From assembly GCF_036053395.1 (NCBI RefSeq), contig NZ_CP107942.1, positions 4,616,501 through 4,680,500 on the forward strand: a stretch of DNA of 64,000 bases, given 5' to 3'. The position numbers and the translations under genes are program-made. The notes beneath the pieces were generated by a model that saw nothing but the letters and a program-made list of their open reading frames with translations, did not search any database and had not been told where the DNA came from. Positions 8,993 to 16,090 of the stretch are shown piece after piece; positions within the stretch are counted from its first letter, which is position 1; each line of letters begins with the position of its first letter. Origin of the DNA: Actinoplanes sp. NBC_00393 (GTDB taxonomy: Bacteria > Actinomycetota > Actinomycetes > Mycobacteriales > Micromonosporaceae).

Positions 8993-9118
8993 CGCCCGCC
9001 TCCGTGTCGTCGTGTTGTCTCGCCGCTGTACGTCCAGCCGCCCCTACCTGCACGGTACACGCACGCAAAAGGAAACCGACCCGCGCGGGATACCCCGCAC
9101 AGGGTAGGCCGGACCGCG

Positions 9119-9856
9119 TCAGCGACCCAGTTCGCCGCGCAGACCGGAGCGCACCAGCGCCGCGTGCAGCCGCTGTGACAGCGCCTGCAGCTCACGCGCC
9201 GTGTCGCTCGCCCGGGCCCGGGCCGCCGGGTCCTGCTGGCGCACCATCGGCGCCAGCAATTGTGTGAACAGGCCCACCTCACGGTCCGACGAGTTCTTGA
9301 ACGCCCGCAGGTGACGCACCTCCAGGCCGTAGCGGGTCAGCCCCACCACCGCCTCCACGATGATCACCGCGTCCGCGTCGTACCAGCCCGGCGGGCGGGC
9401 GGTGACCAGGCCGATCTGCTCCAGCTCGGCCAGCAGCGCCTCTTCCACACCGGTACGTTCCAGCAGATCCGCCTTCGGGATCCGGCTGTCCGCCGGATCG
9501 GCGGCCCGCTGCGCCCCCACCGCCACCAGCGTGGGCCGCTGCGGCACCGCCGGCTCCTGCTCCATCCGGTCCAGCTGCTCGCGGATCACCCGCAGCGGCA
9601 GGTACTGATCCCGCTGCGCGGTCAGCACGAAGCGCAGCCGGGCCACGTCGTTCCACGAGTACTTGCGGTACCCGGAAGCGGTCCGTTGCGGGTCGACCAG
9701 ACCCTCCGCCTCCAGGAACCGCAACTTCGAGATCGTGGTGTCGGGGAACTCGGTGCGCAGGTGGGCCAGCACCTCCCCGATGCTCATCAGCGCACCATCA
9801 CGCCCGCCCTGAGGGTTCGCCCCCGAGTCACGCGCGGCCGCCCCCGACGAATTCAC
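9119..9856 (-). CDS. ftsR: MerR-family regulator FtsR
   Basis: A 245-residue regulator, the Rv1828 / FtsR family (FtsR of Corynebacterium activates ftsZ). The HTH region is MSIGEVLAHLRTEFPDTTIS with KLRFLEAEGLVDP and the wing RTASGYRKYS. A second globular part (about residues 120-245) carries YDADAVIIVEAVVGLTRYGL. The GTG start overlaps the garA stop (GTGA), supporting the long form; a shorter start at 9787 (MSIGEV) is possible. Gene order garA-ftsR is conserved across actinobacteria, which strengthens the name. Confidence 0.88.
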   Translation of the reverse strand: MNSSGAAARDSGANPQGGRDGALMSIGEVLAHLRTEFPDTTISKLRFLEAEGLVDPQRTASGYRKYSWNDVARLRFVLTAQRDQYLPLRVIREQLDRMEQEPAVPQRPTLVAVGAQRAADPADSRIPKADLLERTGVEEALLAELEQIGLVTARPPGWYDADAVIIVEAVVGLTRYGLEVRHLRAFKNSSDREVGLFTQLLAPMVRQQDPAARARASDTARELQALSQRLHAALVRSGLRGELGR

Positions 9857-10302
9857 GCCCGGCCCTCGCCCTCCGGCCGCGGACCGGCGATGAAGACCAG
9901 ACGGAACTTGCCGATCTGGACCTCGTCACCGTTGCTCAGGGTCGCGGCTTCAACCCTTTCCCGGTTCACATACGTACCGTTGAGCGAACCGACGTCGCGA
10001 ACGGTGAACGTGCCGCCGTCGCGGTGGAACTCGGCGTGGCGGCGCGAAACCGTCACGTCGTCGAGGAAGATGTCACTGTCCGGGTGCCGGCCGCTGGTCG
10101 TCACGTCGTGATCGAGCAGGAACCGCGCGCCCGCGTTCGGGCCGCGGCGCACGACCAGCAGGGCCATACCCGGCGGCAGGGAGCCGGACATCCGGCTGGG
10201 CACCACGTCGGTCTCTGGTCCCTCGAGCACCTCGTCAAGGGCGCCAAGGTTCAGCGTGGACGTGACGTCGAGTGGGGGAAACTCGTCGTCTGGGCGCGTC
10301 AT
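9853..10302 (-). CDS. garA: FHA-domain regulator GarA/OdhI
   Basis: A 149-residue forkhead-associated protein. In the family it inhibits 2-oxoglutarate dehydrogenase and adjusts glutamate metabolism, and is turned off by phosphorylation of an N-terminal Thr by PknG/PknB. Here the N-terminal tail has DVTSTLNLGALDEVL, the likely phospho-site region. The FHA domain shows GRHPDSDIFLDDVTVSRRHA (conserved Gly-Arg, Ser, His) and SLNGTYVN. A GAGGTGG ribosome site precedes the ATG. The 219 bp upstream hold no gene and presumably carry a promoter for garA. Confidence 0.93.
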   Translation of the reverse strand: MTRPDDEFPPLDVTSTLNLGALDEVLEGPETDVVPSRMSGSLPPGMALLVVRRGPNAGARFLLDHDVTTSGRHPDSDIFLDDVTVSRRHAEFHRDGGTFTVRDVGSLNGTYVNRERVEAATLSNGDEVQIGKFRLVFIAGPRPEGEGRA

Positions 10303-10521
10303 CGGACCACCTCACGGATCAGTTGGTCGTCGCCTCCCGGCGAAGCCACAACGCTGCGGCCCCGCCGAGGCCGGAATCGGCCCGACGCACGACTATCGGT
10401 TTCAAAGGAATAACAGTTCATCGTGTGCTCCGCGAGCCTAGTCAGCGCCAATATCGCTGAGCAACCGGACTCGCGGAGACCGATATCTGCTTTTCGGCTG
10501 CGCCAATCAGCGCTGCGCCGA

Positions 10522-10902
10522 TCAGCTCTCGGTGATGGCCCGGTACGCCGCCGCGTCCAGCAGGGAATCGAGCGCCGCCGGATCATCCGGAGCGATCTCC
10601 ACCAGCCAGCCCGCCGCGTACGGCTCGCCGTTGATGATTTCCGGCTCATCGGCCAGAGTCGCGTTCTTCGCCACCACCGTGCCGGAAATCGGCGCGTAGA
10701 TCTCCGAGACGCTCTTGGTCGACTCGATCTCACCCAGCGAGTCACCCGCCTGCACGACCGTGCCCTCCTCGGGCAGATCCACGAAGACGATGTCGCCGAG
10801 CGCGTCCTGCGCGAAGTGGGTGATGCCCACCCGCACCGGGCCGCTGCCGTCACCGGCGATCCACTCGTGTTCCGCGGTGTACCGCAGATCCTCAGGAATC
10901 AA
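10522..10902 (-). CDS. gcvH: Glycine cleavage system H protein
   Basis: A 126-residue lipoyl carrier that shuttles the aminomethyl group between the P, T and L proteins. The lipoylation Lys is in GEIESTKSVSEIYAP and the family start LRYTAEHEWI is present. I set the start at TTG 10902 because GGAGGA lies 5 nt before it and homologues begin at this residue; the longer start at 10920 would sit inside the upstream gene's stop. The other gcv genes are not in the window. The same gene order occurs in mycobacteria (Rv1826). Confidence 0.93.
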   Translation of the reverse strand: MIPEDLRYTAEHEWIAGDGSGPVRVGITHFAQDALGDIVFVDLPEEGTVVQAGDSLGEIESTKSVSEIYAPISGTVVAKNATLADEPEIINGEPYAAGWLVEIAPDDPAALDSLLDAAAYRAITES

Positions 10903-10916
10903 CGCTTCCTCCGTAA

Positions 10917-11816
10917 TCACGAAACCGGACGCGCATACTGCAAGGCTGCCGCCTTACGCACCGCGGTCACTTCGACCAGGGAACGCGAGTCCATGGTCAC
11001 GCTACCGCCGTCGTTCTGCACCGACGCGACCACCCCGCCCGGGATCTGCAGCGCCGTACGCATCGTCTCCGGCTGACCGATCACCAGAAGGCGGAACGGG
11101 CCCGTCAGATGCACACCGTCCGCAATGATCCCGCCACCGGAGGCGTCCACGAAATAGCTCGACGCCACGATTCGCACCGCCTGCCCGTTCGCGCCGTTGA
11201 GCTGCATCACCTCGCCACGGGCGCCGCGCAGCTCCTGCACGGCGTTCAGCACCGCCGAGGCGCGTACCTTGTCCAGGCCTATCTCCAGGCCCGGCCCGTG
11301 GCCGGGCACCGTGCCCGCCAGCAGGCCCAGCTCCTGGCTGCGCTTGTTCGCCTCGGCGAGCGCCACCTCGCGGCGCTGCACACCCGACGACAGCTGCTGA
11401 CGGATCGCCTCCAGGTTCTGGATGTCGGCCAGCAGACGGCTGTCCTGCGCCTCCAGATCGCTCAGGATCCGCACCAGGTCCTCCTGGCGTGCGCTGGCCA
11501 GGCCCTGGTCGGTGTCGTTGCTGCGCAGCTGCACCACCAGCGTGAAGCCCAGCAACGCCAGCAGCACCCAGATCAGCGTGCCGGCCGGCGCCGGCCGGCG
11601 GATGATCTTCTTGGGCGGCGCGGGGGGCTGCTCCGGCTCCGGATTCTCGGGCTCCGGGTTCTCCGGCTCCGGCCTCTCCCGCTCCGGTTTCTCCCGCTCC
11701 GGTTGATCAAGATCACTTTTTTCGGTGCCGTCACCCGATCGAGGTTCCTCGTCGAGCGACACCGTCGGTTCGTCATCCACAGCCGGCTCCACGCCGGTCT
11801 CGTCACGCTCAGCCAT
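10917..11816 (-). CDS. DUF881 membrane protein
   Basis: A 299-residue protein of the DUF881 family (Rv1825-like). About 75 charged N-terminal residues contain repeats of PEPENPEPENPEPEQP and precede one membrane segment (LIWVLLALLGFTLVVQL). A coiled-coil stretch with DLEAQDSRLLADIQNLEAIR follows, then the DUF881 core (LEIGLDKVRASAVLNAVQEL). Family members flank the small basic protein and are thought to work at the cell envelope or division site; biochemical function is unknown. The acidic Pro-rich cytoplasmic tail could be an interaction region. Confidence 0.88.
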   Translation of the reverse strand: MAERDETGVEPAVDDEPTVSLDEEPRSGDGTEKSDLDQPEREKPERERPEPENPEPENPEPEQPPAPPKKIIRRPAPAGTLIWVLLALLGFTLVVQLRSNDTDQGLASARQEDLVRILSDLEAQDSRLLADIQNLEAIRQQLSSGVQRREVALAEANKRSQELGLLAGTVPGHGPGLEIGLDKVRASAVLNAVQELRGARGEVMQLNGANGQAVRIVASSYFVDASGGGIIADGVHLTGPFRLLVIGQPETMRTALQIPGGVVASVQNDGGSVTMDSRSLVEVTAVRKAAALQYARPVS

Positions 11817-11825
11817 CGCAGTGTC

Positions 11826-12158
11826 CTAAGCCCGGAAGAGGTGCCTGCGGATCGCCGCGACATTACCGAAGATCCGCACGCCGAGCACGACCACCACACC
11901 GGTCGACAACTGGCCACCCACCCCCAGCTGGTCGCCCACGTACACGATGAACGCCGACACCAGCACGTTCGAGATGAACGACACGACGAACTGCTTGTCG
12001 TCGAAAATGCCGTCCAGCTTCGCGCGTACGCCACCGAACACCGCGTCCAGCGCCGCCACCACCGCGATCGGCAGATACGGCACCAGTTCCGGCGGCACCG
12101 ACGGATTGAACACGATGCCCAGCAGCACACCGGCCAGCAGAGCGAGTACGGCGATCAT
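11826..12158 (-). CDS. sbp: Small basic protein (Sbp/DUF1290)
   Basis: A 110-residue integral membrane protein with three or four hydrophobic segments (IAVLALLAGVLLGIVF, the stretch from VPYLPIAVVAALDAVF, and VVSFISNVLVSAFIVYVGD). It matches the small basic protein that lies between two DUF881 genes in actinobacteria (Rv1824). Function is not established. It overlaps the upstream DUF881 gene by 4 bp and is followed 9 bp later by the next DUF881 gene. Confidence 0.9.
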   Translation of the reverse strand: MIAVLALLAGVLLGIVFNPSVPPELVPYLPIAVVAALDAVFGGVRAKLDGIFDDKQFVVSFISNVLVSAFIVYVGDQLGVGGQLSTGVVVVLGVRIFGNVAAIRRHLFRA

Positions 12159-13069
12159 CGGCCGCCTTCCGAAGCAGGGCTCTCCGACATCGAAGGCCCG
12201 GACGAGCCCGACGGCGCGGGCGGGGCAGTACTCGGCACAGCGGCCCGCAGCTTCAGCTCGGCCGCCCCGTCCAGAGTCACGTTCTTCACCTCGGTCACCT
12301 CGAACGACATCCCGTACCGCGCGGACAACTTCTCGAAGAACTGACCGGCATAACCGTTGCGGAAATCGTCCGTCAGGTCATCGGGGCCGATCGCCACCAC
12401 CTCGTACGGCGTGGTCACCGGCCGCACATCGACCAGGATCGCCTCACCCGCCTGGCGGATCGTCGACGTCGCGGTCAGCCGCTCCCCGTTGATCGCGATC
12501 GCCTCCGCGCCCGAGGACCACAGCGCGTTGGCCGCCAGCTGCAGGTCGGTGTCCTTGACCCGGCTGTCCGAACGCCGCTCCCCCGTCACCGGGTCCACCG
12601 ACGTCGGCCCGTCACCCACCGTGACCTGCACGCCCGAACCGCGTACCGTCGCCAGCCCGGACGCCGCCTCCAGATCCCGCAGCCGCGCCACCGCAGCGTC
12701 GCTGAGCTCCCGCTCGCGCAGCTCGGCCACCTCGTCGGCCAGCGCATCCGCCCGCGCCTGCAACTCCTCGGTCCCGTCCCGGCGCCGCTGCACCTGCTCG
12801 GCCAGCTCCTGCCGCGCCTGCGTCCGGGCCGGCTCGTCGGCCACCGTCTGCCGGTACGCCAACACGAACAGAAACCCGATCAGCAGCAGCACCACCGCCG
12901 CCGAACCCCGCGCCGCCTGCTTGCGCACCCCGGTGCGCCCGCCCGACTCGGCCCGCCGGGCCGCCGCGTCCGCATAGCCCGGATCGAGCGGATTACGGAA
13001 CAGCTCAGTCAGGAAGTCCGGACCGAACGTCCGTTTGCCCGACCCACCGTCCGGATCCGGAACCGTCAC
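12155..13069 (-). CDS. DUF881 membrane protein
   Basis: A 304-residue second DUF881 protein (Rv1823-like). It has a cytoplasmic basic N-terminus, one membrane span (AAVVLLLIGFLFVLAYRQTV), a long coiled coil (EELQARADALADEVAELRER) and the DUF881 core with VKDTDLQLAANALWSSGAEA and ERLTATSTIRQAG. The last 30 residues are Ser/Pro/Ala-rich. Overlaps of 4 bp at both ends tie it to the CDP-alcohol phosphatidyltransferase upstream and sbp downstream, so the proteins are probably made in fixed ratio. Confidence 0.88.
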   Translation of the reverse strand: MTVPDPDGGSGKRTFGPDFLTELFRNPLDPGYADAAARRAESGGRTGVRKQAARGSAAVVLLLIGFLFVLAYRQTVADEPARTQARQELAEQVQRRRDGTEELQARADALADEVAELRERELSDAAVARLRDLEAASGLATVRGSGVQVTVGDGPTSVDPVTGERRSDSRVKDTDLQLAANALWSSGAEAIAINGERLTATSTIRQAGEAILVDVRPVTTPYEVVAIGPDDLTDDFRNGYAGQFFEKLSARYGMSFEVTEVKNVTLDGAAELKLRAAVPSTAPPAPSGSSGPSMSESPASEGGR

Positions 13070-13677
13070 GGCGCAACCGCCTCGCCGGCCCGGTCAGCCT
13101 TCAACATCCGGGACGCCTGCACCAGATACAGCGCGGCAGCCGCCCAGTACAGACCCAGCGCCCACCACGCGAGACCCCAGCCCACCGGGCTCGCCCACCA
13201 CGCGATCGACGGCACCGCCTTCGCCAGCAGAATCACCGGGAACGCCGCCAGCAGCACAAACGTCCCGGTCTTACCGACGTAGTGCACCGGCGGCGGACCG
13301 AACCCGTGCCGGCGCAGCACCAGCAGCGTCACCCCGAGCACCAGCTCACGCAGCAGCAGCGCCCCGGTCAGCCACCACGGCACCACCTCACGCACGGTGA
13401 AACCGATCAGCGTCGCCAGGATGTACAGCCGGTCCGCGAACGGATCCAACAACTCCCCGAGCCGGCTCACCGAATTCATCCGGCGCGCCACATAGCCGTC
13501 CACCCAGTCGGTGGACCCGCCCACCGCGAGCACGATCACCGCGGCGACGTCGTTCTCGGTGACCAGCAACAGGTAGAGGAAGAGCGGCACACCGAGCAGC
13601 CGCACGAAGCTGATCACATTGGGGATCGTCCAGATGCGGTTCGAGGTCTCGATGGACGGCGCAGGCTGCTGCGACAT
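13066..13677 (-). CDS. CDP-alcohol phosphatidyltransferase (PgsA2-like)
   Basis: A 203-residue membrane enzyme of the CDP-alcohol phosphatidyltransferase family. The signature DG-x2-AR-x8-G-x3-D-x3-D is visible in TDWVDGYVARRMNSVSRLGE followed by LLDPFADR. About five membrane segments follow. Such enzymes transfer a phosphatidyl group to glycerol-3-phosphate, inositol phosphate or glycerolipid acceptors; the position matches Rv1822 (annotated PgsA2), but the acceptor cannot be assigned from sequence. It is the first gene of the conserved minus-strand operon; a GAGGAAG site precedes the ATG. Confidence 0.9.
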   Translation of the reverse strand: MSQQPAPSIETSNRIWTIPNVISFVRLLGVPLFLYLLLVTENDVAAVIVLAVGGSTDWVDGYVARRMNSVSRLGELLDPFADRLYILATLIGFTVREVVPWWLTGALLLRELVLGVTLLVLRRHGFGPPPVHYVGKTGTFVLLAAFPVILLAKAVPSIAWWASPVGWGLAWWALGLYWAAAALYLVQASRMLKADRAGEAVAP

Positions 13678-14159
13678 CGCGACTTCCTCTCCCCCTCGGC
13701 CCGAACCCCCGCCCGGCCCCGCGCCGGCCCGCCTTGAAGGTGGCGCATTCGGGCCGCTCGCCGAGCAACTATAACCAGCCGCGTTGCTGGCGCTGACGCG
13801 CAGTCACACCACCCACACCCTCTATACCATCCTAGGAGGCTAGCTCACTGCCTCCGCGCGGCCTTCCTTCGGGTCATTCACCCTTCCGGCGTACGCGCCA
13901 CGCCGTCTCCAACCCCCATCCACCCCGTCCCGCCAAGCCACGCGACCCAGGCACAACGCCAGCCCTCCAACGCGCCCGCCGGGCGTAAGCAGTTGCCAGC
14001 CTTCGCCCGCTCGCACCCCACGCCCGCATCCGGCATCCGGCACCTGGCACGGGCACCGGCGTCGGTGTCGGCACCGGCCAGCCCCGTACTCGCGCCCCGC
14101 GGACGCGGTCCGCGACCCAGCGGGTCCAGCCCGGTACTCACGGCCAGCCGCAATTCCCG
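13678..14159. other. Intergenic region upstream of the pgsA-type operon
   Basis: No gene is supported here. The part at 13800-13860 is locally less GC-rich and on the minus strand contains TAGGAT and TATAGA, either of which could be a -10 box for the operon that begins at 13677. The rest is GC-rich, with no codon-periodic frame that persists. A degenerate half copy of the 61-63 bp repeat (actcacggccagccg) ends near 14150. Confidence 0.5.
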
Positions 14160-14585
14160 GCTGACGCCGAGCGTCGCCTCGCGGCGCTCAAAGCGGCACT
14201 CACGATCAGCCACGCCCACGGCTGACGCTCAGCGTCGGCTCCCGGCGTTCGAAGCAGCACTCACGGTCAGCTGCGACCTCGGCTGACGCTCAGCGTCGCC
14301 TCGCGGTGCGCGAAGCAGCACTCACGGTCAGCCACGCCTCCTCAGCTGACGCTCAGCGTCGCCTCGCGGCGTTCGAAGCAGCACTCACGGTCAGCCACGC
14401 CCCCTCGGCTGACGCTCAGCGTCGCCTCGCGGTGCGCGAAGCAGCATTCGCGGTCAGCTGCGACCTCGGCTGACGGTGAGCGTCGCTTCCCGGCAGCTGA
14501 AGCAGCGCCAGCCGTCAGCTGCCGGGATCCAGCTGACGCTGAGCGTCGCTTCGCGACGAGGGAAGCAGTGCTCGCGGTCAGCCGG
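14160..14585. repeat. Tandem array of a 61-63 bp structured repeat, about 7 copies
   Basis: Copies begin with gctgacg at 14160, 14221, 14282, 14345, 14408, 14469 and 14532, so spacing is 61, 61, 63, 63, 61 and 63. Each unit opens with GCTGACGCTCAGCGTC, which contains the tight inverted repeat GACGCT-C-AGCGTC, and closes with GGTCAGC, complementary to the opening GCTGAC. The unit can therefore fold as a whole as well as locally. The mixed 61/63 spacing breaks any reading frame, so the peptide-like ADRECCFERREATLSVS seen on the minus strand is a by-product. The last two copies are the most diverged. Confidence 0.85.
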
Positions 14586-14700
14586 GGGAACGGCCTGGAG
14601 CGCACCTCCGCGGGCTGCCGGGCATGGGTCGCGGTCCGCCGCGATTCTCCTGTGGACGGTGCGGGATCTGGAGAAAAACGGACTCGTCGGGTTTGCGATA

Positions 14701-14712
14701 GTGGTATACCAC
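14701..14712. promoter_or_regulatory. Perfect 12 bp palindrome GTGGTATACCAC
   Basis: The palindrome lies 44 bp before the araC-type start in a short AT-richer stretch. Its form (GGTATACC core) resembles operators of GntR/HutC-type repressors, but no such regulator is nearby. It may control the AraC gene at 14757. Assignment as an operator is inference. Confidence 0.35.
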
Positions 14713-14756
14713 ACGTTGATTGGCGACGTGTCCAGCGAAAGTTCAAGCTGTAAATC

Positions 14757-15716
14757 GTGCATGCGACGACTCAATCGATCCGGGATGTGGACGAGGCACG
14801 GGACTTCCTGTCGCGACACTTCTACGCGGTCGGTGTGGACGTGCTTGCGCCGGTTCCGGGCTGGAAAGCCACCTTCGCCGTCGCCGGGGATCTGCCGGTG
14901 ACGCTGGGCGATCTGCGGTTCGGTGTGGACGTTCGGGTCAGCGCCGGCGAGCTGGGCGCCTACCACGTGAACCTCCCGCTCAGCGGCGGCCTGACCTGGC
15001 ATCAGGGCAGCGGCGAGCCGCGCCGGGCTTCGGTACGCAGCGCGGCCGTGTTCCAGCCGGTAGGCGAAACGATCGTGGACCGCTGGGACGGCGACTGCCG
15101 GATGATCGCCGTGAAGCTCGGCCGCCGGGAACTCGAGAACCAGCTCGCCGCGATGCTGGACCGCCCGGTGCGCGGGCCCCTCGACCTCGGCCCGGCCCTC
15201 GACGTGACCAACGGAACCGGCGCCGCCTGGGCCCGCCTGGCCCGCATGATCGCCGCCGACGCGAGCACCGAGGACGGCCTGGTCGCGCACCCGCTGGTCG
15301 GCTCCCGGCTGCGGGAGAGCCTGGTCACCGGCCTGTTGCTGGCCACCGGCCACCAGTACCGCGATCAGCTCGACCGACAGCGCCCGGTTCTGGCCGCTCC
15401 CGGCGCGGTCCGGCGGGTGATCGAGGCGATGCGCGCGCAGCCGGGCCGTCCGTTCACCGTGGCCGATCTGGCCGCCATCGCCGGCGTCGGCATCCGGTCA
15501 CTGCAGCAGAGTTTCCGCCGGTACGCCGGGATGCCACCGATGGCCTACCTGAGGCAGTTGCGTCTGGGCATGGTTCACGAGGAGTTACGCCAGGCCCCGC
15601 CCGGCACGACCGTAACCCAGATCGCCTACCGCTACGGTTTCACGCACGCCGGCCGATTCGCCGCCGCCTACCGCGCCCGCTACGGCGAGCCCCCCACCGA
15701 CACCCTCCGCCGTTAA
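14757..15716 (+). CDS. AraC-family transcriptional regulator
   Basis: A 319-residue regulator. The N-terminal two thirds match the AraC-binding-2 type sensor domain (LPLSGGLTWHQGSGE, RSAAVFQPVGET, CRMIAVKLGRRELE); the C-terminal AraC HTH pair is seen as FTVADLAAIAGVGIRSLQQS with FRRYAGMPPMAYLRQLRL and VTQIAYRYGFTHAGRFAAAY. The start is GTG at 14757 without a clear ribosome site. The same architecture and many of the same motifs occur in the AraC gene at 32745-33758, so the two are likely paralogues. It is flanked on both sides by tandem repeats and has no adjacent catabolic gene. Confidence 0.88.
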   Translation: MHATTQSIRDVDEARDFLSRHFYAVGVDVLAPVPGWKATFAVAGDLPVTLGDLRFGVDVRVSAGELGAYHVNLPLSGGLTWHQGSGEPRRASVRSAAVFQPVGETIVDRWDGDCRMIAVKLGRRELENQLAAMLDRPVRGPLDLGPALDVTNGTGAAWARLARMIAADASTEDGLVAHPLVGSRLRESLVTGLLLATGHQYRDQLDRQRPVLAAPGAVRRVIEAMRAQPGRPFTVADLAAIAGVGIRSLQQSFRRYAGMPPMAYLRQLRLGMVHEELRQAPPGTTVTQIAYRYGFTHAGRFAAAYRARYGEPPTDTLRR

Positions 15717-15844
15717 CCCCGGCCGCCGCACGCCGACTCCCGCCGCGCGATCTTGGCCGCCCAAGGGCCAAGGCGGGGCGGGGCGAAGAAGGCCGGGCGG
15801 GCCAGCCCGGGCCAAACAGGCCAACCCCCGGGCCGGACGCGGGC

Positions 15845-16030
15845 CGAGCGTGGGCGAGGCCGGCGCGGGCCGAGCGTGGGCCAGGCCGGCGCGGGCCGAG
15901 CGTGGGCCAGGCCGGCGCGGGCCGAGCGTGGGCCAGGCCGGCGCGGGCCGGGCGTGGGCCAGGCCGGCGCGGGCCGGGCGTGGGCCAGGCCGGGCGCGGG
16001 CCGGGCGTGGGCCAACGCGGGCCAGGCCAA
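15845..16030. repeat. 26 bp GC-rich tandem repeat, about 7 copies
   Basis: The unit begins at 15845, 15871, 15897, 15923, 15949 and 15975 (exact 26 bp period) and at 16002 (27 bp), each reading close to cgagcgtgggccaggccggc plus six bases. Copies 5-7 share the change cgag to cggg. The array sits between two converging genes (stops at 15716 and 16091), and 26 is not a multiple of 3, so it is not coding. More degenerate GGCCA-rich sequence continues to about 16085. Confidence 0.85.
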
Positions 16031-16090
16031 CGCGGGGCACGGGCCAGGGTCGGCGCGGGCCAGGCGGGGCCACGGCGGGCCGGGACGGGG

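Noticed and set aside
14160..14585. CRISPR array or repeat-peptide gene
   Set aside because: Units are contiguous, with no unique spacers and no cas genes. The mixed 61/63 bp spacing shifts the frame, so the recurring REATLSVS-like peptide is not a product.
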